Below, piece after piece: positions 27,885-37,189 of a DNA stretch of 64,000 bases. Source of the DNA: Pegethrix bostrychoides GSE-TBD4-15B (GTDB lineage Bacteria > Cyanobacteriota > Cyanobacteriia > Elainellales > Elainellaceae); assembly GCA_019359155.1 (NCBI GenBank), contig JAHHHV010000071.1, positions 81,456 to 145,455 of the forward strand, given 5' to 3'. The first letter of the stretch is position 1; every line of letters starts with the position of its first letter. The position numbers and the translations under genes were made by a program. The notes beneath the pieces are model-generated. The model had not been told where the DNA came from. It saw only the letters and a list, made by a program, of their open reading frames with translations, and searched no databases.

Positions 27885-29945
27885 TTGAAGCGAGCATTTC
27901 TCAAGGAAGTTAAGCCTGTCTCTTCTGTTCTCTGTTCTCTGAATCAATCAGCGGATGTTGAAGCGGAAGCAGCCGAGCAGACTCAGTCTGGGGCAAGGCG
28001 GAGATTAAGAACCTCCGCTGCGATGGTGGGTCTGGCAATCTCGATGGGCGCAACTGGTCTGTTGATGCCTCGTCACGGCGATGGTGCATCAGCAGCTGAA
28101 TCAAACGAAACTGCTGCTTCGAGTTCACAGCCTGCCTCTCAGGTGGCTACGCTCACCTCAGATTTGCAGGGGCTAATTACAGCTCCACCCCCAGCCGCTA
28201 AAGCCGCAGGTCGTCCTAGTCTGACCTCTGCTGACTATGTAGTGGGGCAGGGACAAACTCTACAGCAGATCGCCCAGCGCTATCAAATCAGCGTTGCCGA
28301 GCTCGCCGCCGCCAATCGGATTTCGACCACGGCTGTGGTTCGACCCGGGCAAGTGCTGCGGGTTCCCGGGGCTGTACCTGTGGCTCAGTCTTCGCAAATG
28401 CTGGCACTATCTGAGTTAAGCCGCTTGCCCGCCCCCGATTCCACCGGTCAGGTGCAGGCACGCGATCAGGCTCTGAGTCGCCTCATGCAGGAACAGAGCA
28501 AGCTGAAAGAGCGCCTGTCCGAGCTACGCCGCCAGGATCAGCAGAGTGAAAGGGTTGCCTTAGCCGATTCAGCAGCGTTAGCACCAGCCGTGATGAACAA
28601 GCAGGCTCCTGCTGCTAGTCCGGCTGCCTCTGTGCTGGCACTGACGCCAACTGTGCCCTCGGCGACTGTGCCGAGCGTCACCCCTACGCCCGAACTGGAC
28701 TGGATGCAGGCAAATCGGTCGCTGAACATTCCGTCTGGCTTCAGCTCCAGCCCCGTAAGTTTGCCAAGTCATCCGGAGACAGGTGAATCAGCTTCAAGGC
28801 CATCAGTAACGCTGCCCAATTCGTCCAGCCCCAGTCCAGCCGTGACGGCAATGGGCCTAAGCGCTGCTAGCGAGCAGGCTTATCAAGTGAGTCTAGGCGA
28901 TACTGTAGCTCGGATTGCGCGTGCCCACAATGTTTCTCCCTCGGAGCTGATTTCTGCCAATCGCCTCAGCAATCCTGACGTGATTTTTGTCGGGCAGACG
29001 CTGAGGTTGCCAGCAGCTAGTCTCAGCAGCAATGGGACAGTGTCCACGGTTTTACCTGCTGTTCCAGCTCAGATGCGGCAAGACCAGCTCCAGGCGGCTA
29101 GCCCGACGCGGCTTGCAGTCGTTCCTTCTACGCTGCCCTCTACGGGTTCTGAAGCATTAATGCCCGCTGCTCCCACGGTAGATGAGCCGTCAGGACGCAA
29201 CCCCTATGTGCAAAATCTGCTCTCTGAGGTTAGAGCGCTGAGGGAACGCCGCTCGCAGCAGGCTAGGGTTCAGCCGAACCGCGAACTGTCCGCAAGCGAG
29301 CAGGTGGCTCCAGAAACAGTTGCAGCTAGCCCTTCTGCTAGCCGGACTGCGGCTGTTTTGAGTCGTGCAAGGCTAGAGTCACCGACGGTGCCAACAGTGC
29401 CAATGGTGCCAACAGTACAAGCTCAGAAAGAGCCAGCAGTGGTCGCTGTAGCGCCGCTCAATCCTGAGAGTTATGCGCCGCTGACCGAGCAGATTCCGGG
29501 GCGGATGGTTTCTCCTGATCTACCCGCGCTGCCCGGTGCCGATCGGTTTCTGCCTGACGGAACGCAGACGGGGTACATCTGGCCTGCCAAGGGTTTGCTG
29601 ACATCTGGATACGGCTGGCGTTGGGGACGGATGCACTCAGGCATCGATATTGCGGCAGATGTCGGGACACCTATCTATGCGGCTGCTTCGGGTGTTGTCG
29701 AATATTCAGGCTGGAATTCAGGCGGCTACGGTAACATGGTTGAGATTCGGCATACCGATGGCAGCATGACCCGCTACGCCCATATGAACGCACTCTATGT
29801 TCAGAAAGGTCAGCGCATTGGTCAGTCTGAGCAGATTGGTGAAATGGGCAGCACTGGCTACAGCACTGGGCCTCACCTGCATTTTGAGGTGCATCCTGTG
29901 GCATCCGGTGCGGTTAACCCAATGGCCTACCTGCCTGCAAACTAG
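27885..29945 (+). CDS. LysM-domain M23 metallopeptidase (NlpD-like cell-wall hydrolase)
   Basis: A 686-residue envelope protein that probably cleaves peptidoglycan peptides. A membrane/signal segment is at about 46-64. LysM domains lie near residues 119-163 and 332-375 (YQVSLGDTVARIA). Low-complexity Pro/Ser/Ala linkers separate them. The M23 domain is near 562-680, with zinc-ligand motifs HSGID (near 584) and HLHFE (near 664). The start is TTG at 27885, preceded by a perfect AGGAGG 8 nt upstream; the LKRAFLKEVKP start fits cyanobacterial relatives. Expression is probably tied to the candidate c-di-AMP riboswitch upstream. Confidence 0.9.
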   Translation: MKRAFLKEVKPVSSVLCSLNQSADVEAEAAEQTQSGARRRLRTSAAMVGLAISMGATGLLMPRHGDGASAAESNETAASSSQPASQVATLTSDLQGLITAPPPAAKAAGRPSLTSADYVVGQGQTLQQIAQRYQISVAELAAANRISTTAVVRPGQVLRVPGAVPVAQSSQMLALSELSRLPAPDSTGQVQARDQALSRLMQEQSKLKERLSELRRQDQQSERVALADSAALAPAVMNKQAPAASPAASVLALTPTVPSATVPSVTPTPELDWMQANRSLNIPSGFSSSPVSLPSHPETGESASRPSVTLPNSSSPSPAVTAMGLSAASEQAYQVSLGDTVARIARAHNVSPSELISANRLSNPDVIFVGQTLRLPAASLSSNGTVSTVLPAVPAQMRQDQLQAASPTRLAVVPSTLPSTGSEALMPAAPTVDEPSGRNPYVQNLLSEVRALRERRSQQARVQPNRELSASEQVAPETVAASPSASRTAAVLSRARLESPTVPTVPMVPTVQAQKEPAVVAVAPLNPESYAPLTEQIPGRMVSPDLPALPGADRFLPDGTQTGYIWPAKGLLTSGYGWRWGRMHSGIDIAADVGTPIYAAASGVVEYSGWNSGGYGNMVEIRHTDGSMTRYAHMNALYVQKGQRIGQSEQIGEMGSTGYSTGPHLHFEVHPVASGAVNPMAYLPAN

Positions 29946-29979
29946 CTGGCTGACTTTCGCAGCCGATTGATTTCAAACG

Positions 29980-30003
29980 GGGAGTCTTAGAGGCTCCCTT
30001 TTT
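29980..30003 (+). terminator. Rho-independent terminator of the M23 gene
   Basis: GGGAG/CTCCC stem with a 9-nt loop followed directly by TTTTT, 35 bp after the stop codon. Confidence 0.65.
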
Positions 30004-30034
30004 GCTGGCCGTTGCTGGCCAAACTAGCCCATTC

Positions 30035-30200
30035 AAAAAAGCAAAAAAATTGCCTGACCTCATAAGCCCCCGAGGTCAGGCAGTCCACCTGTAAGGACGC
30101 TCTCCGAGTGGAAGACCTACAGCAGAACTCAATTGCCCCCTAGCTCTGCTGCGAATCTTCCGAATTGCGTTCTCCAGAAGTGAGTTCATTCTGGCTTTTG
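30035..30200 (-). ncRNA. Candidate structured small RNA with its own terminator
   Basis: On the minus strand an 11-bp stem TGCCTGACCTC/GAGGTCAGGCA (30051-30082) is followed by ATTTTTTTGCTTTTTT, a strong terminator. No minus-strand gene precedes it; nusB (plus strand) starts at 30398, so the transcript must begin in the gap. Upstream structure: a compound hairpin pairing GGAAGATT (30154-30161) with GGTCTTCC (30110-30117) and CAGCAGA (30145-30151) with TCTGCTG (30120-30126), plus CCAGAA/TTCTGG (30174-30179 with 30189-30194). The outer helix uses two G-U pairs valid only on the minus strand. The 5' end and class are unknown; not recognised as 6S, tmRNA, SRP or RNase P RNA. Confidence 0.45.
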
Positions 30201-30397
30201 TCACCCCCGATCACGTCGCAGAATTCACGGAACTTCTAGGGTGACTGCCGCCATCGCAATTCAAAAATCCGTGTTTTCACTTTCCCTATCTGTCGATCAT
30301 TTGGGCAGTCCACCCGTACAGCCAGCGTTGGCGTACTCTACGGCGACTGTTCCGGGAAGCCTGCTACAATAGCCAAGCCTCTCACCCGGTTAACTCC

Positions 30398-31123
30398 ATG
30401 CAAGCCCGCCGCATTGCCCGCGAACTCGCACTTCTCAGCATTGGTCAGCTTCCGAATAAGCCTGAAAAGCTACAGGCTCAGCTGCTGCAAGATGTTGTGC
30501 TTGCAGCAGTACGTACCCTGACCACCGAAGTTCAGGATACGCTCGAAACGGCCTCGGCAGAGCTGAACCGCAGCAGCGACCGCCTGCTGAACAGCGAGAC
30601 TCGCGCCGACAGCCTCGACAGCGCTCGTGCAATGGTCAGTGAGGCAATTGAGCGCACCCAGACTGCCATTAACCGAGTCGGCGCAGCGTTGGAGCTGCCA
30701 GAGTTTATTCAGCTTGCCAATCAAAAAGAAGTGCGTGCCTACGTGATGGAGCTGCTTACTCAGACGCAGGCGCATCGCAGCGAAATTGATGCTCTACTCA
30801 ATCAGTCGATGGTGGACTGGCAGATGCATCGTCTTGCCCGGATCGATCAAGATATTTTGAGGCTGGCGGTTGCCGAAATGTGGCTACTCGGCACGCCGCA
30901 GCAGGTTGTGATTAATGAAGCCGTAGAGCTAGCCAAACGGTATAGTGGCGAGGAAGGCTTTCGGTTTTTGAATGGCGTTTTGCGACGGGTCAGCAGTCAG
31001 TTGAGTCAGGCTGATCATCCATCTGAACCGCTATCTGACTCCTTATCTGAGCCTCTCAATAGCTCCGCTAAGACTGCGCTTGACCAGCAGCAATCTAGCC
31101 CGACGCTCAGGTCTGAGTTCTAG
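30398..31123 (+). CDS. nusB: Transcription antitermination factor NusB
   Basis: RNA-binding factor of the rRNA antitermination complex with NusE/S10. It is 241 aa, long for NusB (usually 140-210) because of an N-terminal helical insert and a Ser-rich tail ([12 protein letters not shown]). The NusB fold signature is clear: [15 protein letters not shown] at the start, [21 protein letters not shown] near 147, [29 protein letters not shown] near 172. A possible -10 element TACAAT is at 30365-30370. ftsY follows, a common cyanobacterial pairing. Confidence 0.94.
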   Translation: MQARRIARELALLSIGQLPNKPEKLQAQLLQDVVLAAVRTLTTEVQDTLETASAELNRSSDRLLNSETRADSLDSARAMVSEAIERTQTAINRVGAALELPEFIQLANQKEVRAYVMELLTQTQAHRSEIDALLNQSMVDWQMHRLARIDQDILRLAVAEMWLLGTPQQVVINEAVELAKRYSGEEGFRFLNGVLRRVSSQLSQADHPSEPLSDSLSEPLNSSAKTALDQQQSSPTLRSEF

Positions 31124-31247
31124 GAGCTGGCTACAGTGTCTAAATCCCCGCAAGGTCATAATCCCTGCAAGGTCATAGCGAACTTTTAGCAGAATGTCTC
31201 AGTTTTTCTCTAGAGTTGAGATGGATATTTAATGGCTGGGTAGGTTT

Positions 31248-32822
31248 ATGGCTGCTTTTAATTGGTTCAACCGTCAGTTTAACAACAGGCCAACTGCCGA
31301 AACTAGCTCAGAGCCTGAAACAGAGATCACCCTGGAGTCAGAGGCAGCAGAACCGGAGGCTCCAGAAACAGAAGTCTTGGCCAAAGCTGAGCCAGCTGCC
31401 ACAGTTCCTGAAGCAGTTGATCAAGACTATCTGACTTGGGCAAAAGCTGCCTATGCGAATATTCGCCAGCAGCAAGCGCCAGCTAACCCTGAAGTTGAAC
31501 CGGAGCCGTCTTCGAGTCAGGAACTGACGACAGAACCCGCCGAGACTGTGGTCGCCGCTCCTGACAGTCTGAAAAGTTCTGAGGCAGTAGGGGAACCAGA
31601 GGCAGTAGGAGCACCAGAGGCAGCAGAGACAGCAGCCAGCCCTTCTGATCCGCCAGAGTCGCCCCGCCCCTTTTGGATGCAGGCTGAGGCTGAACGCCTT
31701 GCACGTCTAGAACGGCTCCGAGCTGAAGCTCAGCAGGAAGAAATTGCGGCTGCCGCTGAAGCTGAGGTTGTCCCCACCACCCTCGCGCCAGCTGTCGAGC
31801 TAATTCCTGACTTTGTGTTGGACGAAGCCTTTCTCTGGTCAGCTGAGGTGCTGGCTGGGCAGGGGCGGCGCGCTGATCAAGTCTCCATTGAAGAAATTAC
31901 CTGGCTGAAGCGCCTGCGCCAAGGTCTAGATAAAACGCGACGCAGTCTGGTCAATCAACTCCGGGCAATTGTCGGACAGGGGCCGCTCAACCAGGATGCT
32001 GTCGCTGAAATTGAAGCGCTGCTGCTGCAAGCTGACGTGGGCATTGCTGCCACAGACTACATTATTGAATCGCTGCAAGCCAAGCTGCGAGAAGAGACGC
32101 TGCCGCCTCAAGAGGCCATCGCCTATCTCAAAAGCCTGCTGCGCGACATGCTAGACAGACCGCTGGGCGAGTCACATAGTCTCTCTTTCGTGCCCGAAAA
32201 AGACCAGCTCAACGTCTGGTTAATTACCGGGGTCAACGGTGCGGGGAAAACCACCACGATTGGCAAACTGGCTCATATTGCTCACAAGTCGGGCTACCGT
32301 TGCCTAATTGCGGCTGCCGATACCTTTCGGGCTGCTGCCGTTCAGCAGGTCAAAGTCTGGGGAGAGCGGAGTGATGTCGAGGTGATTGCCAATCCTGGCA
32401 AGAATACCGACCCAGCTGCCGTCGTATTCGATGCGATTGCGGCAGCTCAGTCCCGCAACGTTGAACTGCTGCTGGTGGACACGGCAGGCAGGCTGCAAAA
32501 CAAGAAAAACCTGATGGAAGAGCTGAGCAAAATCCGTCGGATTATCGACAAAAAAGCGCCAGGTGCTCACGTCGAGTCGCTGCTGGTGCTGGACTCGACT
32601 CTGGGGCAAAACGGACTGCGGCAGGCTGAAGTCTTCTCAGCGGCGGCTCAGCTCAGCGGCGTGGTGCTGACCAAGCTGGACGGGACGGCCAAAGGCGGAA
32701 TTGCGCTGGCCATTGTGCAGCAGCTCGGCCTGCCGATTCGGTTCATCGGCGCAGGTGAGGGAATTGAGGATCTGCGCCCGTTCTCCAGCTATGAGTTTGT
32801 GGAAGCGCTGCTGAGCGGCTGA
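31248..32822 (+). CDS. ftsY: Signal recognition particle receptor FtsY
   Basis: GTPase that docks SRP-ribosome complexes at the membrane. It is 524 aa. Residues 1 to ~185 form the acidic Glu/Ala/Pro-rich A region, long and poorly conserved as usual. The NG domain follows: P-loop GVNGAGKTT near 327, DTFRAAA near 357, VDTAGRLQNK near 410, TKLDGTAKGG near 474, and the C-terminal GVGE-like GAGEGIEDLRPF. The start at 31248 gives a FtsY-like MAAFNWFNRQF amphipathic beginning. Confidence 0.96.
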   Translation: MAAFNWFNRQFNNRPTAETSSEPETEITLESEAAEPEAPETEVLAKAEPAATVPEAVDQDYLTWAKAAYANIRQQQAPANPEVEPEPSSSQELTTEPAETVVAAPDSLKSSEAVGEPEAVGAPEAAETAASPSDPPESPRPFWMQAEAERLARLERLRAEAQQEEIAAAAEAEVVPTTLAPAVELIPDFVLDEAFLWSAEVLAGQGRRADQVSIEEITWLKRLRQGLDKTRRSLVNQLRAIVGQGPLNQDAVAEIEALLLQADVGIAATDYIIESLQAKLREETLPPQEAIAYLKSLLRDMLDRPLGESHSLSFVPEKDQLNVWLITGVNGAGKTTTIGKLAHIAHKSGYRCLIAAADTFRAAAVQQVKVWGERSDVEVIANPGKNTDPAAVVFDAIAAAQSRNVELLLVDTAGRLQNKKNLMEELSKIRRIIDKKAPGAHVESLLVLDSTLGQNGLRQAEVFSAAAQLSGVVLTKLDGTAKGGIALAIVQQLGLPIRFIGAGEGIEDLRPFSSYEFVEALLSG

Positions 32823-33608
32823 GCAATAGGGGCGCAATATTTGAGTCAATCAGCTTGCCTGAGCCTCTCCGTATTCTCTGTGAGGCTGATTTTGTCATGC
32901 TCTGAACTGCCGTACTAACACGGTGAGCGCTGTAAAGCTGATTCTCTAAGCTATTGAAGATGCAGCTAGCTCAGCGAGTAGAGCAGCTGTCTGAGCAATT
33001 ATCCAGATAACTCTGCTTAAATTCATCCAGAAATGAGTTGATTTATCTCTGCTTAGTAAAGCATTTAATGAATTTGTAGTTTGAGATGTTTGGAGAAATA
33101 AACATCGGTAAAAATGCGATTTTAAGAATGTTATTTCTGTCAAGAAATCCAGCTATCTAATAGTAATAAATAAAATTCAGCGTTAAAGAATATCGCTTTA
33201 GTTTTTCACGAGATTTTAAACCCATATGCACCGCTGTTTTTAACAATATCTCAGCAATATTTCGCTAGCCTTTTGACTTATTTTTGAATGCCGTATTCCC
33301 ACGGTGGACTGGATAAGAGCAAAATTATTACACCTGTAGTAGCGAGATTTTAGAGGTATAAATTAGTTCGCAAGCAGCTTGCTTTGTAACAGTCTACTGG
33401 GAAGACTAAGACGGAATCTATTGAAAACAGTTAATCGAAAATAGCTAATCCAATTAAGAATTTTCTCTAGAGATTAGCTGCCAAAAATAAGCTTTTTGTT
33501 CAGAGCAATAGAGCCTGCGGCGCAGCTGCCTAGATGCAGTTTGCGGAAGTTTTGTGCAGCTAATTTCGATGGAAATTTGAGCAGCCTGCCCTTTTGAGAG
33601 TCTGACCT
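32823..33608. other. Intergenic region between ftsY and the glycosyltransferase gene
   Basis: 786 bp, increasingly AT-rich, no supported gene. An AGCCTC/GAGGCT hairpin (32862-32887) followed by GATTTTG may be a weak ftsY terminator. The stretch AGCTCAGCGAGTAGAGCA near 32968-32985 looks like a tRNA D-arm, but no anticodon or T-arm follows. The rest probably holds the promoter and leader of the next gene. Confidence 0.55.
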
Positions 33609-34934
33609 ATGCGAATCTTGATCTATTCCTACAACTATCATCCTGAACCAATTGGTATTGCACCCCTGATGACTGAACTTGCTGAAGGTCTAGTCAGCCG
33701 AGGTCATGAAGTGCGCGTTGTGACAGGAATGCCCAACTACCCGCAGCGGCAAATCTACGACGACTATCAGGGTAAGCTCTACTGCACCGAAGAGTGCAAC
33801 GGCGTGATCATTCAGCGCAGCTGTATTTGGATTCGTCCCAAGCCCGGTCTGCTGACCCGGATGCTGCTAGATGGTAGCTTTGTGGCCTCGAGTTTGGTGC
33901 AGGCCTTTAGAGGCTGGCGACCTGACGTGATTTTGCTGACCGTACCGCCCCTGCCTGTTTCAGTACCTGCGGCCTTGCTGGGGTTTGTTTACAACTGTCC
34001 GGTCGTGCTGAACTTGCAGGATATTTTGCCAGAGGCCGCCGTGCATGTTGGGTTGATTAAAAACAAGCAGGCCATTCGAGTCTTTGAAGCGCTAGAAAAG
34101 TTTGCTTACCGCACCGCCAGCGTGATCAGCGTGATTAGCGATGGGTTTACCGAAAACCTCGTGGGCAAAGGAGTCGCTAAACAAAAAATTCGCTGCATCC
34201 CCAACTGGGTCGATACGCAATTCATTCGGCCTATGGACACCAACAACTCTTTCCGGCAAGCCTATGGTCTCGAAGATAAATTCGTCGTCATGTATTCCGG
34301 CAATATTGCCCTGACCCAAGGGCTGGAAACCGTGATTTGGGCTGCGGCTCAGCTGTGCCACTTGCCGGAAATCCGGTTTGTGATTGTGGGTGAGAAAAAA
34401 GCGCTGGAAAAGCTGCGTCAAGCCTGCGAGCAATACGGCGCAACCAACGTGCTGCTGCTGCCATTTCAGCCCAGGGAGCAACTTCCAGAGATGCTAGCGG
34501 CGGCTGACGTGGGGCTAGTGGTGCAGAAGCGTAACGTGATTGGGTTTAACATGCCCTCCAAAATTCAGGTGCTGATGGCGAGCGGGCGACCGATTATCGC
34601 CTCGGTTGCCTCAGAAGGCACTGCGGCGCGGGCGATTCGCCAGAGTGCTGGGGGAATCGTGGTCGAACCCGAACAGCCTAACCTGCTGGCGGCGGCTGTC
34701 GAGGAACTCTATCGCAATCCCGAACAGGCTCATCGACTGGCTCAGCAAGGTCGGGCTTATGCGCTGCAAAACTATGCGTTTGAGAAGGCACTCAGCCGAT
34801 ACGAGGAGCTGTTTTATGATGTCACCTCATCTGGCTTAAACGCTCAGGCAAGGCCAAACCTGCAGGCGCACCCGAACGAAGCGATGTCTAATGCAGTGAC
34901 AATCAGCGTTCCCTCAGGCGATGTGGCAGCCTGA
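33609..34934 (+). CDS. Family 4 glycosyltransferase (WcaI-like)
   Basis: A 441-residue GT-B glycosyltransferase, probably acting in exopolysaccharide or cell-surface glycan synthesis. The N-terminal domain starts RILIYSYNYHPEPIGIAPL with a following GHEVRVVTGMPNYP; this closely resembles the WcaI type. The acceptor-to-donor crossover includes PNWVDTQFI near residue 197. The donor-binding C-terminal part has YSGNIALTQGLETV near 228 and the EX7E-like stretch NMPSKIQVLMASGRPIIAS near 316. No other sugar genes flank it, so its pathway is not known. Confidence 0.88.
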   Translation: MRILIYSYNYHPEPIGIAPLMTELAEGLVSRGHEVRVVTGMPNYPQRQIYDDYQGKLYCTEECNGVIIQRSCIWIRPKPGLLTRMLLDGSFVASSLVQAFRGWRPDVILLTVPPLPVSVPAALLGFVYNCPVVLNLQDILPEAAVHVGLIKNKQAIRVFEALEKFAYRTASVISVISDGFTENLVGKGVAKQKIRCIPNWVDTQFIRPMDTNNSFRQAYGLEDKFVVMYSGNIALTQGLETVIWAAAQLCHLPEIRFVIVGEKKALEKLRQACEQYGATNVLLLPFQPREQLPEMLAAADVGLVVQKRNVIGFNMPSKIQVLMASGRPIIASVASEGTAARAIRQSAGGIVVEPEQPNLLAAAVEELYRNPEQAHRLAQQGRAYALQNYAFEKALSRYEELFYDVTSSGLNAQARPNLQAHPNEAMSNAVTISVPSGDVAA

Positions 34935-34949
34935 GTCAGAGCCGAAAAT

Positions 34950-35705
34950 TTAGGTCAAGGTTGTTTCAGGGCGAATGTTGGGCGGCCGATTCGCCACGAC
35001 CTTTTGAGAATTGCCTGGAACAACTGCGCCGCGCGAGATCAGATAGGCTTTGTCATGGGCGCTGAGGCCAGGATTTTCTGAAAACAGCGCCTCTTTGACA
35101 TTGGCGGTGCGGAGGCTCGTTTCGCTCAAAATTGCTTCGCCCAGATCAGCCCCAACTAGATTGGCGAAATCGAGGCTGGCTAAGCTTAGATCCGCCAGAC
35201 TCAAATCGGCGCCTCTGAGGTCAGCTTCGCGCAGGTCAGCTCCATTCAGGTTGGCCAGCCGCAAGTCGGCTCCCCGCAGGTCGGCTCCCGCCAGATGCGT
35301 CAGGCTGAGATCTGCGCCGCGCAGGTCGGCTCCGCTGAGATTGGCATCGCAGAGGGTCGCGCCAATCAGATAGCTGCTAACCAAATCGGCTCCGCCCAAG
35401 TTGGCGCGGCTGAGGTTAGCCTGCCGCAGATCGGCCTCGCTCAGATCGGCTCCGCTCAGGTTTATCTCGCTCAACGCAGCGCCCAGCAGCTCAATCCCGA
35501 TATTCGGATGAGCTTTACGCCACTGATTCCAGTGAGCGACACCGCTTTTCAGGCGGGCTATCTGCTCAGCCGCAGTCTGTACAGCCAGCTTTTTAGCGAG
35601 TTCCCAATTGGCCTGTTGATTGGCCTGCTGATTTGAAGGCTGATGGGTCGGTTGCTGATCTAAAAACTGATTCACAATGGTGTGCGGTAGGGGGAATAAA
35701 GGCAA
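34950..35705 (-). CDS. Pentapeptide-repeat protein
   Basis: A 251-residue protein. A Gln-rich helical N-terminus (~residues 13-75) is followed by about 24 A(D/N)LxX pentapeptide units at residues 75-195, for example NLSGADLSEADLRQANL. These fold as a right-handed quadrilateral beta-helix. The C-terminus (NPGLSAHDKAYLISRGAVVPG) resembles cyanobacterial members. No ATG exists at the 5' end: the start is TTG at 35705 or GTG at 35675, neither with a clear ribosome site. It converges on the glycosyltransferase gene (15 bp between stops). Confidence 0.85.
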   Translation of the reverse strand: MPLFPLPHTIVNQFLDQQPTHQPSNQQANQQANWELAKKLAVQTAAEQIARLKSGVAHWNQWRKAHPNIGIELLGAALSEINLSGADLSEADLRQANLSRANLGGADLVSSYLIGATLCDANLSGADLRGADLSLTHLAGADLRGADLRLANLNGADLREADLRGADLSLADLSLASLDFANLVGADLGEAILSETSLRTANVKEALFSENPGLSAHDKAYLISRGAVVPGNSQKVVANRPPNIRPETTLT

Positions 35706-36029
35706 GATCTAGAAGCGATCTGGATCAGCTGCGGATGCATTGTCTTTCACAATATCATCCCTTCATTAGAAAGCGCCAAAAGCCTTTAGAAACCAGGGAT
35801 CCTCAGGATTGCGACTCATCTGATGCAAGGCAATAGAGCTGGCTCTGGCCTGTTCCGATTTACAAATCAGATTTACAAATCAGTAAAGATTCATACAGTA
35901 AAGCCCCATAGAATGAAAGATAGTCTTGGACGCGAGTGTTCTCCGGCAAGCTGCCTTGTCAGTTACAAAGACAGGTGAGCCAGCCGCAGTTTAGTGTATT
36001 GAATGTTTATTGAATTTAGGAGCAGGGAT
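35706..36029. other. Divergent intergenic region with a 13-bp tandem duplication
   Basis: About 324 bp without a gene. GATTTACAAATCA occurs twice in tandem at 35857-35882, roughly 150 bp before the plus-strand gene. The arrangement could be an operator or simple slippage. Confidence 0.5.
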
Positions 36030-37121
36030 GTGCCAAAAACCGCTAAGTTTCTCCTCATTGGGTCATCAGAAGCCTACAGCGGCAAGTCGGCAATTGTACT
36101 GGGGATGGCACATCAGCTTCAGTCCACGGGGTTAGATATTGCCTATGGCAAGCCCGTGGGCACTTGCCTAGACCATACGCAGGCGGAGGTGGTGGAAGAA
36201 GACCTGCAATTTATGGCGCAGACGCTGAAGCTGCCAGAGCATCGACTGCTGCCTATGCTGCTGCCGTTAGATCAAACCACAGTTGCCCAGCGGCTCGCGG
36301 GTACAGATCAAACCAATTATCAGCAGAAGCTCCAGCGCTATGCCGACTATGCAGACAGCGATCTAGTGCTGTTAGAAGGTGCAGGGACGCTGGATGAAGG
36401 CAAGCTGTTTGACCTATCGCTGGCGCAGATGACAGAGCAGCTGGATGCCGCAGTTGTGCTAGTTAGCCGCTTTCATTCCGCTCTGATTGTCGATAGCCTG
36501 CTCACCGCCCAACAGCAGCTCGGCGATGCCTTGGTGGGGGTCGTGATCAACGATGTGCTACTGGACCAGATGGAAACCGTCCAAACTCAGATCCAGCCAT
36601 TTCTAGAGCGTCAGGGCATTGAGGTGTTGGGGATCTTGCCGCGTAACGACCTGCTGCGGAGTGTCAGCGTCGGCGTGCTGGCGCAGCAGCTAGGGGCAGA
36701 AATTCTCTGTCGGCCTGATCGACTCGATCTGATGGTTGAAAGCCTCAAAATTGGGGCAATGAACGTCAATTCAGCCCTAGAGTATTTTCGCAAAGGGCGC
36801 AACATGGCGATTGTCACAGGCGGTGACCGCACCGATATTCAGCTCGCGGCCTTTGAAACTTCAACTCAATGTTTGATTTTGACGGGTCACCTGCCTCCCT
36901 CAGCAACCATTTTGAGCCGCGCTGAAGATCTGGAAATTCCGGTGCTCTCAGTCGATCTAGATACGCTCACCACGGTAGAAATCATCGACCGAGCCTTTGG
37001 GCAAGTGCGGCTGCATGAGCCGATCAAAATTCAGTCGGTCTTTCAGATGGCGCAAACCCACGTCAAGATCAATCGGCTGCTGGACAAGCTAGGGCTAGCG
37101 CCAGTGGCCAGCGTCGGCTAG
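36030..37121 (+). CDS. Phosphotransacetylase-family protein with BioD-like and DRTGG domains
   Basis: A 363-residue protein corresponding to the N-terminal regulatory parts of long phosphate acetyltransferases (COG0857) without the catalytic domain. A BioD-like P-loop domain begins with GSSEAYSGKSAIVL near residue 11 and has VLLEGAGTLDEG near 110. A DRTGG-type domain follows (NMAIVTGGDRTDIQ near 259). Its role is unproven. The GTG at 36030 was chosen: AGGAG lies 7 nt upstream and the resulting MPKTAKFLLIGS start matches relatives. An in-frame ATG at 36003 would add nine residues. It converges on PBP2. Confidence 0.82.
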   Translation: MPKTAKFLLIGSSEAYSGKSAIVLGMAHQLQSTGLDIAYGKPVGTCLDHTQAEVVEEDLQFMAQTLKLPEHRLLPMLLPLDQTTVAQRLAGTDQTNYQQKLQRYADYADSDLVLLEGAGTLDEGKLFDLSLAQMTEQLDAAVVLVSRFHSALIVDSLLTAQQQLGDALVGVVINDVLLDQMETVQTQIQPFLERQGIEVLGILPRNDLLRSVSVGVLAQQLGAEILCRPDRLDLMVESLKIGAMNVNSALEYFRKGRNMAIVTGGDRTDIQLAAFETSTQCLILTGHLPPSATILSRAEDLEIPVLSVDLDTLTTVEIIDRAFGQVRLHEPIKIQSVFQMAQTHVKINRLLDKLGLAPVASVG

Positions 37122-37189
37122 AATCTAGGCTCTGAGAATCTAGGCTGGAAATCTAGGCCGGAAATCTAGGCTGGGAGGCCAGCGCTAGC

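Noticed and set aside
32960..32996. tRNA-like stretch AGCTCAGCGAGTAGAGCA after ftsY
   Set aside because: Only the D-arm pattern is present; no anticodon stem, T-loop (GGTTCRANTCC) or acceptor pairing follows at the right distance.
33381..33400. GTA...TAC motif in the leader of the glycosyltransferase gene as an NtcA site
   Set aside because: The spacer is 6 nt, not 8, so it does not fit NtcA.
35050..35373. Arg/Ser-rich open frame opposite the pentapeptide-repeat gene
   Set aside because: It is the complement of repetitive GCxGATCTG-type codons; the pentapeptide frame on the other strand explains the periodicity.
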